From the NCBI GenBank assembly GCA_013397935.1, contig VZRN01000631.1:1-64000 (forward strand): DNA of 64,000 nt, written 5' to 3'. The position numbers and the translations under genes are program-made. Positions 49,901 to 62,137 of the stretch are shown in pieces (the first letter of the stretch is position 1; each line of letters starts with the position of its first letter). The notes under the pieces are model-generated. The model was not told the DNA's origin. It made no database searches and saw nothing but the letters and a program-made list of their open reading frames with translations. The stretch comes from Dasyornis broadbenti (Eukaryota; Chordata; Aves; Passeriformes; Dasyornithidae).

Positions 49901-52900
49901 ACCACAGAAATGGTAGAGCTAATGAGAGCTAATTTTTAAGTCCCGAGTCTTAAAAACTGTTTCTTACAGTAAGTGTTCTCTCAAGTGATAGCAAAAAATT
50001 GCAAATTCCAATAAAATCTTACAACGTACTATCATTACTGTGGTGAAAGATATTGTTATTATTGGAAAAATGAAATAGCATTGAGCTGCTGTTATATATA
50101 ACAACATATACTGTCAGTGTCTTGTATCTTGCTGCTGATAAAGCAGGAACCCAAAAAGTCCTTCCAAGACTGATGAATCAGTCCAGGTTCTTAAACTAGG
50201 AATCAGGTGGAAATGGAAATTCACCACGTACAGCTAGAGTTGCCCCACAATATTTGAGTACAATCACATTTTGCAAAGTGGTCATTAATTTTGGTTCTGC
50301 TCATTTTTGGTATCCAAATCAATACCTCATAGATGTGATTTGTGAAGAGGGCACTTATTAAATGAGTTCAATTTCAAGTGTTAAGCTATGGCTGAGATGT
50401 ATGTACGAAGTGCTTACCAAATATTTGCTTCCAGATGCAATTATTTTAGTAGTAAATTGTTGAAATAAAATCTTATTTTATGCCTAAGTCCAGTAGCATT
50501 TGAATGTTTTTATTGGAAATAAGCTATACCAGAGATAGTCCTTATCTGTGAACAATAGAATCATAGGCTGCTCTCCCCAAGATTTTTATTGCTAATTTTT
50601 TTCTGCTAGAGACTTGTGCATATTTTAGACTGAACTTATTTTGTGCTGATGCCTTGCACGTGGAGTAATAAACAGGTTTATCAATATACAAAGCATCTGA
50701 AACCAGTGTATTTATTACATAAATGAGTTAGTTCTTTGGGCCTTGCTTCAGTTGCATTTGAAAATAAGGTTAACTTTTCTGGATTGGTAAATAGCACTGT
50801 AAACAATAAGAAAAAGACTATCTTCATCATGGAGGACTTCTGTGGTTCATGAAATATTAACAGCTTTCAGTGTACAAAATATATATTTCATTTTTTTAAA
50901 TGTTATGATTATAGACTGCCTCTGTAAAGGCAGCAAAATAGTTTTCATGATGATTTTTGGTTTTGACTCTCATCTTATTGCTGATAATTTCCCCTCTTTA
51001 ACATCACCCCAAAAATTAAGTAACATGAAATGTTACTAAAAATATTATTTAATTGTAACAGATGTTAAATCACAAAAAAATGACTTAGAATATTACTTCT
51101 CAGACCTTAGTAATAAAATGCCCCTTCTGCCAATCTAATTGGACAATTTCACCAGTTTCTTATACAAGGGAAGTCAACTACTCCTTAAAAAAAAAAAAAA
51201 AGTGATAAATTAGTAATTCATGTTATAAATTCAAATCTGCAAAACTTCAGTCTCATCATGTTGCTCTAGTTGTACAAAATGGGGTAGAAATAGCCTCAGG
51301 GAAGAATCCAAAAGTAATGAGGTTAGTTCAAGTGGAGCTGACAGGACAACTCTCTATCAGTCCCCCAGCACTAAGCCATACATCCAGATGCAGCAGGTAA
51401 AATTCACCCTAAACAATCACAAGACCAGCTGCAATTTTCCTGTAGTTTCTACTTCTGTTTTTGTGGCTAAACACACAACCTAAGACAGTGTTAGGAAGGT
51501 ACAGACCACAACATTTATGAGAACTTAAAACACCAGATTAACAGTGTACAACCACATCTGCCTTAGCAGAACTCTGCAGTAAGTGAACACAATTTTCCCC
51601 TTTCTATAATAACAGGATCTGCTTAGCTTTAAAATAGTTTCTGTATGAAAGATGGAATAACAGAATGTATTTTAGTTCACCCTGGCCATTTGGTGGCAAT
51701 ATACCTGCCAGATCTACAGTAGCACAACAATAATTAACTGAGACAGTGCCAAAGGGACATAACACTTTTACTGATAAATTCTTTACATCTTTCCAAAGGG
51801 TCACAGCCAGTATTTCAGCTTTAGGCTGGTTTATTGCCTAGAGGAAATTTGATTTTGATGGACTTACACAAGCTATGGAGAAGGTGATCTGGAATGGTTA
51901 CATGTTTCAAATGTGAAAAATATTCCAGGGGAAATAGAAAAGCTGCTGCGCTTGAACTTCATGCAAATAAAGTCTTACCCGAATATAAATGATGTGCATT
52001 TTTGAGCAAGACTGCCAAGCTGAAAAAACAAAGCATATTAATATTATAATACCAAGATGAGATAGTTTGATCTTAGTTTGATAGAAATGATTATAACCGA
52101 GATTAAGGAGGTCATCACAGTACAAATCATGAATAGAAGGAAATGAAAAACCAGAAACCAGAAATCCTAGCAGTAGTTATTTAGTGAGAAATGAGTTTAA
52201 ACCCACTGTTTACAAAGTTCTAAGTTAGAAACACTTGTGAATGTTATTTTTATTAATTCTCCACTGTCCTTCCAGCATAGACACAACAAAGCTGATGTTA
52301 AAGTGTTTTTGTTAGCACAGCTGACTTTCCTTGATGAACCAATTCTTGCCAAAATATTCATTTACTAATATAACTCTGCCAGCAGACTTTTTTATGTGTA
52401 TTATCCAGCCTCATACAAGGTCTACCTCTGCCTTTCTTTTGATCCCTAATTGGCCATCACCCTCTTTAAGCAGTTTCACATTGTGCAGTCCAAATGAAAT
52501 ACTGCAGTGATTCAGCAGAGACAGCTACACGTTCAAAACATTTGCGTTTGACCTTTTTTTTGTATGCTAGTTTAATGTAAGTGAACTGTATAAAACTGTC
52601 AAAACCGGTCTGATGTCAGGGTCTTGTTGGAATCTCCTGGTATATTCCTGCATCTGAGCAGGATTAGAGAGAAGCCTGAAAAGGTTCTTAGTCCCAAAGG
52701 GCAACTGCTGCAGACAGAAGTGCCCATTGCCTTTAGTGATGGCTGAACACTATTTGTGGTCACAAATGCCAGTTCAGAAGTAATGTCAAGTTCCAAGTGT
52801 ATAAGTAACATCCTAAAAGAGAAAAGTAAAATGGGAACTACCTGAACACCAGCCACTGTGCTCCAAATTCTGAAGAAATATTAATGGGGATGCTGAAATT

Positions 52901-54719
52901 TTATTTCTTTGAAGACTTACAAGATTCTCCCTTTATAGAAAAGATGATTGTAAGAGTTTTCTTCAGGAAGGAAAAAGTAGATCAAGGATAGCTCTAAACA
53001 GGAAGTAACAGTGAGGGGCATTAACAAGATTTATATCAGTAGGCATGGACAGTATTTTGGTGGGTGGAGAGGGGTGGGAAATGGTGTATGTGTTTTGTTG
53101 GAGTTTGTTTATTTTCTTAGGGAAAATCAGAATTTGGGTTCCTTGGCTTAAGAAACAGCTTTGGCAGGATAAAAATGGAAGCAAGGTTTCTTCTTATAGG
53201 TCGAATTCCAGCAATAATAAAACAAGGCTATAGCTACTTCCACTGGATCTGTATATATCCCCAGGCTGTCTGTGGAAGCTACACTGACTTACAGGGAATG
53301 AAACCTGGCAAGGCCTTCCAGAGGTGGGTAAATTAGGTCAGGCTAATATGAAACACAATCAGGCAAACACTTAGAAAAAAAAAAAATGTTTAAGGGATTG
53401 TGATGCCCATGGCACCCTAAATGAAACAATAGTTTTTTGAGAATTTAAGTGTGAACTTTTATGTGCCTTAATCAGGAAGACTCCTCAAAGTATATAATGA
53501 ATGATGGCACCAAAATGTGAGCAACAACACTAGCATTAGACAAAACAATCATCCCCAAGAAAAACACCTTTCCCTCTATGCCTGTCAGAATTGTAAGGCT
53601 GGTACAAGTCAATGACAATAGACACCATCCCAGTTATTCTGTCAGATACTACGCTTGGAAAGAGTCTATCCAAATTACTTACTTAATGAGACAAGTGTTT
53701 TGGTTCCAGGTTTGTACGTTCTAGAAACTTGTTAATTTGGGCGAAATCGCTGTGGTGCACATGTAAGCAAATGCATCAGTCTGTGAAAAGAGCAGTCTCC
53801 TTGAATGAGAATAATTTAGGAAAAAAATAAAATAGAGGAGCACAGGTGCAAAATGATGAATAGCAATAAATTGAAGATGTTTATTACCATTTCTTCTTTT
53901 TATTTTGTTTTCTGCAAAATCTGATAAATATTAATTTAAATATTAATATGAGATTTCATTGATAACACTGGACTTCTGATACCTGTTATTACTAAAGTCC
54001 TAGTGGTAATAAAGCAGAACCTTTAAATACTTATTGAAGTGTCTTCTGAACAGTGAATGGGCCATTAATCCTGTTTATGAAAAGTCAATACATACAGAGT
54101 ATATTTTCTCAATGATCAGGCTGTTTGTAGTTACCAATTATAACCTGCTTTTCTTCAGTCTAAGGAGCCCAGATTCCTTTAGCTCATACAATATGTGAAC
54201 ATATTCGTGCCATCTCAAAAGCAGATAAGCTGAATTTTTAGATGTTTTATTTATGGGATGTCAGTCTTAACAAATGTTGCAAATACAGCTCAGCAGCATA
54301 ACGAGACTGTTTAAACCCTATATATATTAAGAAAAAAAGTACAGAACTGAGTGACGTTTTACGTCAGTTATTGCTAATGTGAATGATGAACGATATCTAG
54401 AAATACACATAAATGTGTGTGTATACCTCAAAAATAAGGATGGCTTTGAAAGAAATGGTGCATCATTTCTTTTCTTCTCAAATTCAGGATGCACTGAATG
54501 AATTTCAAAGATTAAGAATGGAAAACATAACCTCACTGCAAGTTAACAGCCTTGGCTATAAGTACCTGCTTTCCCCACATGCTGCTTGCCCTGTGTAAAA
54601 CATGCTGGCAGTGTGAGACAATGGAATTACAAAGCTTTTCTAAAGCAGATGTGTCTCAAAAATTTAAAGCACCATCTTTAACAAAAAATTTCACTTTCTT
54701 CTACTTTTACTTGTTACAT
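46906..54719. other. Intergenic DNA, no gene seen
   Basis: AT-rich with mildly GC-richer patches at about 48.05-48.2 kb and 48.9-49.7 kb and a TA microsatellite at 48563. No open frame shows domain signatures or exon-like continuity. Confidence 0.6.
48563..48588. repeat. A8 then (TA)n microsatellite
   Basis: Eight A residues followed by about nine TA units in intergenic DNA. Confidence 0.9.
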
Positions 54720-55420
54720 CATGTCCACTCTAGATGTTTCCCTGCTGCACCGTGGGGTCCCTCCCATGGGAGACATTTCTCCATGAACTTCTCCAGCCTG
54801 AGTCTATCTCACGGGCAGCAGCTCCCTGCAAACTGCTGCAACGTGAGTCCCTCCCACAGGCACCAGTCCTCTCCAAAGTGCTGCAGTGTGGGTCTTCCTC
54901 TCCATGGGCCTCCCACGGGGTCACAGACTCCTCTCAGGCATGCTCTGGTGTGGGGCTCCTCCATGGGCTGCAGGTGGATCTCTGCCTCCCCATGGATCTC
55001 CATGGCTGCAGGGGCACAGCTGCTGCACCATGGTCTGCACCACGGGCTGCAGAGGAATCCCAGCTCCGGTGCTTGGAGCACCTCCTGCCCCTCCTCCTCT
55101 ACTGACCTTGGTGTCTGCAGAGCTGTTCCTCTCATATATTCTCACTCCTCTCTTCTCTGGCCACAACAACTGCACAATAACTTTTTGGTTTTCTTTCTTT
55201 TTAAATGTGTTGTCACAGAGGCGTTACCCCCATTTCTAATTGGCCCAGTCTTGGCCAGGGGCACATCCATCTTTGGAGCCACCAGGGATTGGCTCTGCCA
55301 GACATGGTGGAAGCTTCTGGCAGCTCCTTGCAGAAGCCACTCCTGTAGCCCCCTCAGCTACCAAAACCAGGCCATGCAAACTCAATACATTCCCAATCTA
55401 ATCTTCCTTAATATTGCCAT
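54720..55420 (+). mobile_element. LTR-like interspersed repeat of avian type (probably ERV-derived)
   Basis: A GC-rich block with imperfect internal repetition of CTCCATGGGCTGCAGG-type units, then TGACCTTGGTGTCTGCAGAG, a CTTGGCCAGGGGCACATCC segment, GACATGGTGGAAGCTTCTGG and CTACCAAAACCAGGCCATGC. I remember this string of motifs as a common avian repeat, probably an endogenous retrovirus LTR, but the family name and termini are uncertain. No retroviral coding domain is seen. A 295-codon open frame from 54552 runs through it and has the Cys/Ser/His/Pro-rich composition of a chance read, so I do not call it a gene. Confidence 0.6.
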
Positions 55421-56289
55421 TAAAGAGGACAATGAATGAGTCAGTAAATACAAGTGTCACATTTGATTTCTGGGTGTTCACATGACCTGCCTTCCCAGTT
55501 TAGCATTTTAATCCCATAAAGGATTAACTTCCAATTCACACTCAGAAGCGCTTCCATGTGGTAAAATGTTTGAGCATTTGCCTAAACTTTTAATTGAATG
55601 TGGCTCAAATTCATTATTCTTCACTTGATTTGCATTTGTGAGTAGATTATTATTTTTTGAAAACCTTCATGTAAAATGCAGATTATATATTGTCTGATGA
55701 TCCAAGGAAGTGTCTCAGTGGGGAAGTGTGCAGTGAGTACATCAAAATGAAGAAATAGTCACAGAGGAAAAACACGAAGATTTCTTAAACTTTTAAATGT
55801 TTGGTGTATTTTAACTGTGAAATACACAACCTTTAGATCTATATTGTGGTCAGTAGTGGTTTTCAGTGCTGTAGAAGATGTCTGAAGGATTTGTGAGACA
55901 AAGAGATTTTCTAACCTAATGCTTTTAGAACTCTAAACCATCTAGACTAAATATTTGTTATCATTAGTCAGAACTAAATTAAATATTATAATTAACAAGT
56001 ATATATTACATACAAGCTAATTCTACTAAGCTACCTGTTTTACATAAGCTCCAGCTAAGCTAAGCAACAAAGACATTTTGTTTCCTCAGGAAAACAAGTA
56101 ACAAGTAGCATCTGTAAAACTCAACCAGACTAATTTGCAAGTAGTTTTGGAATTAGCTAAATCTATCTGAACTTCTCTGTTACATTCAAACTGAAACCGA
56201 TCTGCAGTTGCATTATTGAAAGATGCAAGGTGCAAAGAACTGGGTGTCAAACAAGTAGATCAGCAGCAAGAGAAAGTCTATGAGAAATG

Positions 56290-56420
56290 AGGGGCTACTC
56301 CTTAATGGGACAGAGAACTGATGACAGAGGACACAGAAAAGAACAAAGTACTCGATGCTTTCTTCACTTCAGTCAGACCTTCAGTAAAGAAAACGGCCAC
56401 TCTCTTCTCACCGGTGTCCA
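56290..56420 (+). mobile_element. CR1 ORF2 fragment
   Basis: The plus strand reads TEDTEKNKVLDAFFTSV, which matches the CR1 ORF2 segment that precedes the reverse-transcriptase core (family pattern ending in FFASVFTGK). The DNA context GGGACAGAGAACTGATGACA is also CR1-like. It is interrupted soon after, so it is a decayed fragment, not a functional reverse transcriptase. Confidence 0.75.
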
Positions 56421-56504
56421 GTCAGGACAAGAAGCATATTAAAATACAGGAAACTCCAGCTAAATATAAGAAAATGCTTATTTATGTGAGGGTGATCACT
56501 ACAA

Positions 56505-56585
56505 CAGGTTGCCTGCGACCCCATCCCATCAGGTTTTGAGTATCTCTGAAGAAGAAGCCTCCACAACCCCTCTGGAGACTGTGCC
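56505..56585 (-). mobile_element. Short CR1 fragment in reverse orientation
   Basis: CAGGTTTTGAGTATCTCTGA and GCCTCCACAACCCCTCTGG are the reverse complement of the CR1 3' region, wedged between two plus-strand CR1 pieces. Confidence 0.6.
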
Positions 56586-56657
56586 TGATCAGGGGCACTG
56601 GACCAGGTCATCTCTAGAGATCCCACCCAACCTTATTCACTCCGTAATTCTGTGATA
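56586..56657 (+). mobile_element. CR1 3' tail
   Basis: GGCACTGGACCAGGTCATCT, AGAGATCCCACCCAACCTTA and GTAATTCTGTGAT form a CR1 3' end on the plus strand. Together with the neighbouring pieces it suggests an inverted or nested CR1 insertion. Confidence 0.7.
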
Positions 56658-57902
56658 AAATTGGGTAAAGAAAGTAAAATTTTCTTTACTACAAAAGACA
56701 AAAGCTGGAGTCATGGTATTTTTCCCTTAATGTAATCTAATCTATACTCAAGTACCCAAAAATAATAATAATTTCCTATTTAATTTGACTGCTGGATTTT
56801 TCCAAGTAGTGCATTGACTGTAGAATCCTTTTGATTATGTTGTCTGATTGGAGATGTAATAACTTACTTTCATTGTGATTGACAGCCCTTTTTAAAATGA
56901 CTTTGAGAAATGTTTCTATTAACTATTTACTATTAAAGCTGTTTTAGTAAAATATTAGATGGGGGGGAAAAAACCAAAACATCTCTTAGCTATGATTGGT
57001 GCTGTAATTTATTTGGGAGGTTCTTTTTGCCTGCAAAACAAACTGGCAGACCGAAGCAAACCCCATCATGGTAAGGAGTGCTACCTTGCCAGTAAATCCC
57101 TTGCTAGAGATGATAAAGGCATAACAAATGTGAAATTAGACAGCTCAACCATCTATTAATCATGGAGCAAAGCAGAATGCTGCCCATTGTTCTCCACAAT
57201 GGATGGTGTCTTTCATAAGCAGTAGTGTTTTCTGAAAGTCTTAAAAATGGTTTGGTTTTGTTTTTCTTAAACTTGTCCAAGACATATTTTTCTCTAATCT
57301 GAAAAAGGGATGACTAAAAAGGGGTATGACAAAGATCTGCAAAATCATGAGTTGTATGGAGAAGTTGGATAGAGACCAAGCATTCACTGCCTCTTCCAAA
57401 ACAAAACCTGTGGGGGATCAAATAAGGCTATTAGGAGCTACACTGGAAAGAAATGAAAGTTTTCTTCATGTAGCAGAGAGGAGTTATAAGGAACTACATG
57501 CCAAAAAGGTGCAGTGAGTGCCAGAAACTTGCAGGAGCACTAGGGGACACTGGACAACTTCACAGAAAATAAAACCACTGAGGATTATTAAATACTCAAG
57601 CACAGTATCTAGATCAAGAAGTCTCTGCTTCACTCAGCAGATGGAGGCTAGAAAGTATCCTGTGTACTCGCCCCCTTTGTAATCTCTCAGAAACATTCCC
57701 ATTTGGTCACTCTTCCTTTGAGTCTCCTCTTCAGGACAGGCTGAAGTGTTCTACCTAAGCAATGTGGGAAGAAACAAATAGTATCAGTAGACAGGAAACA
57801 GAAAAAGTGGAGGGGAAGATCAAAATTAGGAAGAGTAATAATTTTAAAAAGGAAGAGATCCAGACCACGCTTGACAGCACTTACTGCTATCTTCAAATAT
57901 AC

Positions 57903-57973
57903 GTGATCTGGTGACCACTGATCGTGGGTGGGCAGTGATCTGGTGACCACTGATCTGGTGATCACTGATCGTG
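57903..57973. repeat. Cluster of GTGATCTGGTGACCACTGATC repeats with dyad symmetry
   Basis: Copies of GTGATCTGGTGACCACTGAT occur at 57903 and 57935, and a variant CTGATCTGGTGATCACTGAT from about 57950. Each unit contains a palindromic TGGTGACCA or GTGATCAC core. A further GGCCTAGGGCC palindrome follows at about 57973. Confidence 0.85.
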
Positions 57974-59340
57974 GCCTAGGGCCACACGATCTGTGGTCTG
58001 AACTGTCAAATGTCAAACACAGCATAAACCTCACAGTAAATGTGATAATAAGAGGTATCATTTTACAATACTGCAGAAAGACTATGCTACTTCATGCAGT
58101 TATATTAATGCGATATTCAAATGATAAATGCTTTGATTAATTTGTATCAAATCAATGTCTGAGTATTACAAGTTAAATAACTCTACAAAAATTAGATATT
58201 ATATATGTAAAAAAAGTTATGCATTGAAATAAAGCTTTTGAAAACCAGTGATATTCTTTTAGCATGCAGCTTAGGTAAAATCAAGCATAGCCATACCTGA
58301 ATAAAACACATTAAGACTTAACAGATTTTATAGGTACCAATCTTTTATATAACCTTCTCCCTCAAGTAGTTGAAGGTTTTAACATAACAAAACCAAAGGA
58401 AGAAATATGCAAGAAGATGTTAACTTGTAATCATTTAAAACACACACACAAAAATCGGTGAAATACTCATTTAGAACTTGAGAATAAGAGAAGATAGATT
58501 GAGAAGGAAGTGTGTTCTTTGTGAGGCAGCAGCAATTTGTACTTTTCTAGCAGCCATTCACAGCACAAAAGTCTACTAAAGAATTCAAAAAATAACTTGT
58601 GATGGCATTCCCTCACTCATCTTTATCACAGAAAAGTAAGCAGCCAGCATGTTCAATAAGAATATAAGACAGATGCATTGAAAGATTTTAGCACCTAAGG
58701 CACCTTCCTATAAAAGACCTTCTGCCTGATGCACAGGACTACTACAGAGGGAGCACTCACGGTTGCAGCAGTCCACTTATCAACAGCGAGCTATTTTATT
58801 TTAGCTAGTGACAAACATTTGGAACCACCAGTTTCAGGGTGTGTATTTTTGCTTTCTAGGGAAGTACTTTCCCATTTATTCCGCAGAACAGCCCAACCAA
58901 GGTGCAGAGCAGTTGTGTAACACACACAGATGCACACACACATTTGTACCTACTCTGTCCCTCTCACCCTCAGAGGAAAACTCTATGAGTCTGGTAGAAA
59001 CAAAGTCTCCAAAAGCACATACTTTGTACCCAGAAATCAGGCTTCAGAACAATAAATTTTCTACCAGAGGAATTACTGGTACTTTAGGCAGAATGGAGGA
59101 AAATGTTGTTTCTTTCTCTTCCACTTAATCTTCAAGCAGAATTTCCTTTAGACCAAAGACATCAACTATCTTACTTTTTCACAAAGAGTTTAAGTTGGAA
59201 ATGCATTGGCACCAAAAGAAATAATCATCTCTACATTGGTTCCTTATTCTTACCTCGTGCCATCCTCCCCTTGCGCTGGCAAAAGGGTTGATCCTGGTCA
59301 AGAAACTGATCTGGACTATCAGTGACCTCACAGTATTTTA

Positions 59341-59355
59341 CTGGCCCTCTGGTGG
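59341..59355 (-). promoter_or_regulatory. CTCF-like motif, minus orientation
   Basis: The reverse strand reads CCACCAGAGGGCCAG, which matches the CTCF core CCASYAGRKGGC through twelve positions. Its orientation is opposite to the two motifs in MACROD2 intron 2. Confidence 0.35.
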
Positions 59356-61898
59356 CTTCCTTTAGGTTTCTGCAGCTTTGGGTGTAAATCCAGCCCTGGC
59401 TTTAAAAAATGCAAAGGGCTGTAGAAGTCCTCTCTCTCTTTCTCTCACCAGAAGCTTTATCTAAGCCTGAACCTCATTTTTTTCCTGCAAGTTAACTTTG
59501 AGGTCATCTTTTTATTCCTTTAATGTTATTAAACTAAACCTCATGCTAATATTAACATTACCAAGTAATAGTCACATTAAGTTGAAACTACTACTCTGGG
59601 AGTGTGGGAGGAGAAACAGAACTTGCAAGGTTTTGTTGCCAAACAACTGTGTTGTAGTTAGCTGGCAGACAGTGGAATAGTAGCTACTGCTGCTCAGGCC
59701 AGTGTTCTACATTCTCTGTAAATACTCTTACAGGCCTTAGGAAACATTCAAATTCAATTTGAACCCCTCAGTTCTGAATTAGAGTCTCTAAATATCAGGA
59801 AAACAACAGCCACAGGAAACTTGGATGCAATGGCAAGGGTAGGTCTTGGTTTACTCTTCCATTGTCATGGGCTTCTGCACACAATGCCACTGCAGCCTGT
59901 GCTGCTGTATGACATCTTCAGGAAAAAAATATAGAAAAAGATTTTATAAAAGCCAAGCTAAAAGCACTATTTCAAATTTTCTTTTTAAGTGTATAAAGCT
60001 TTAATTAGCACTACTCAACTGGAAAGCTTATAAATATTTGAATAGCAGTAAGAAGTCGTTTACTTCTACATATATCTTGGCATGAACTGGGGTCACATGT
60101 AATTATCCAAATGACAGCATCCTCTTTGAGATTGTTTTATGTGGATCACATTTCCTGATCAATGTTGGAAATAACTAATATTAATGAGTGTCACTGAACC
60201 TTTAATGTACTTCCTTTTTATTCTTTAAAAGAATTACGTATGTTCAGAGCTTCATTCATATTGGAATAAGCTGTTCCATGTCACTTTTTGTGACAATTAC
60301 TAAAGTTCTGTTTTATTCTGTGGTTCCAAAGATAATTGGCAATGTTTAACTAAATATTAAATATGAATCCCCAAGAAGGTTTTAAACTTGAATTTTGAGT
60401 GAGTGCATAAGGTGAGAGATGTTTTGACTATTTCAATTCAGATGTTCTTACACTACCACCAAAAACTATATTTAGCTGTTGAAGTTATAGGTTCATCTTT
60501 AAATGCTAACAAGGTCAAAATATTTTCCTGTGGAAAAACATTAGCTGTAATTCAAAAATAGAAAATACTTTAAATTATCACAGTGAAGACTTTCTGATTT
60601 GCCTAAGTCTCTTGAATACCAGATATAACTTAGAAGAATTTTAGTCTGAGAGAAACTCCTTTGTGACTACATATGCAGTAAGTACATGGGTTAAAGGTCT
60701 TCTCTTAAAAATACCATGTTATTCTGAATTGCTGTTTTCTGATGACTCATACCAGATTCACTTCCCATAACAACTCACTATCGTTTAATGCACCTTCATT
60801 TCCAGAGCCAGCCAGCATTACCACTGTGAGCACCCCGCTGGGGATCTCACTACAAAAGCAGGTACTCCAGATTCTATTAATTTCATTCATAATTATCAGT
60901 GGATGAGATCCTCAACCATGTATATCCGTTAAGATGTGTTTCACTGTATTGTTTAGTACAGACTAATATTTAGTTCAGCATTAGTTAAACTGCTTTAATT
61001 GATGCCTAATTTCAAGTCAAGGGGGATCTCGAGATGCCAAATATTTGGTTGTATAAACATGCTTGTTTGGTGAACTAAAGTCACTCAAGAGGGTATTTTA
61101 ATTTATGTTACTGTATTCCTGTTATGTCTTGGTATTGCTCTTGCCAATGTTTCACATTTTGGTTGTATGAATTTCCTTGAAAGAATAGCTTTGTCATTTG
61201 TTTCAGATCCAATGGCACCAATGGCAACTACAGGATGAACAGGCAGAGTTTCTATTTTAAACTAAGCACCAAACACAATCTCAGAGTTGATATCCCCTTG
61301 GCAGGTAGGTATTTGAAATAAATGCTTCATGTAGAGGAATTATATCCTGCACAGGACAACTTCTACTTCTATTGAGGCAACACTTCTGTTCTTTAAAGTA
61401 TTCTTTACAAAAATCAAGAAAGACCAGGCTGATCCGGCAGGAATTCACTGAAAAAATGCTCAGATTTTTCCATCATTGGTCTAAAGAAACAGTAAGTTCA
61501 CTACAGATATGAACATCATTGTGTATCACAGATACCTTCCCCTCCTGCTTCTGTAACGCCCTCACAAACCCAACACTGCAGTGGAAGCCAGACCAGGTCA
61601 GTAACTAAAAACTTAGTCCAAATACTCAGAGTAGAATTTCTGTAGTTTTAAGTAATGATAATTGTTCAAATAAACAGATAGAAACTGCAAACAACTTGAT
61701 ATGTTAGAAACCCTTCAAAGCAGCAGGCAAATGCCATACTGCAGGACTTGTTCACATCTCTTAGATGAAGAGAGTTGAATTTAGAATTAAGTTAGTATTT
61801 AAGCACAAAGACCACACATTTATCAATTTTGACAGCTAGTACTTTGCTTTTGACTCCAGTAGTGCCATAAGCTTTTGGTAAGCTCATTATGTGTTGTC

Positions 61899-62137
61899 TA
61901 TTTTTCCTTTTTTTTTCTTTGGTTTTTTTGTTTGGTTGGTTGGTTGGTTGGTTTGGGTTTTTTGTTTGTTTTTTGGTTTGGGGGAGTTTTTTGTTTGTTG
62001 TTTGTTTTTTCAGGTTTTTTTGGTTTTTTTTTTTTTTGGTTGGTTGGTTGGTTGGCTTTTTTGTGTTTGGGGATTTTTTTTGTTTTTTGGTTGTTGGTTT
62101 CTGGGTTTTTTTGTTGTTGTTTGTTTGTTTGTTTGAG
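61899..62137. repeat. T/G-only low-complexity tract
   Basis: About 240 bp almost wholly T and G on the plus strand, with blocks of (GGTT)n at about 61935-61952 and 62039-62055, (GTTT)n near the right end and T runs up to 15. Open frames here (about 80-140 codons, rich in Phe, Leu, Trp and Val) are artefacts of the composition. Confidence 0.95.

Larger units (their letters stand above)
56658..61898. other. Intergenic DNA, no gene seen
   Basis: Contains the dyad repeat cluster at 57903 and the CTCF-like site at 59341. Two AG/GT-bounded segments at 60805-60860 and 61207-61302 look like possible exons but cannot be joined in one open frame. Confidence 0.55.

Noticed and set aside
54734..55239. 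Several overlapping open frames on both strands at 54.7-55.3 kb
   Set aside because: All fall in the LTR-like repeat with internal repetition; none has a recognisable domain.
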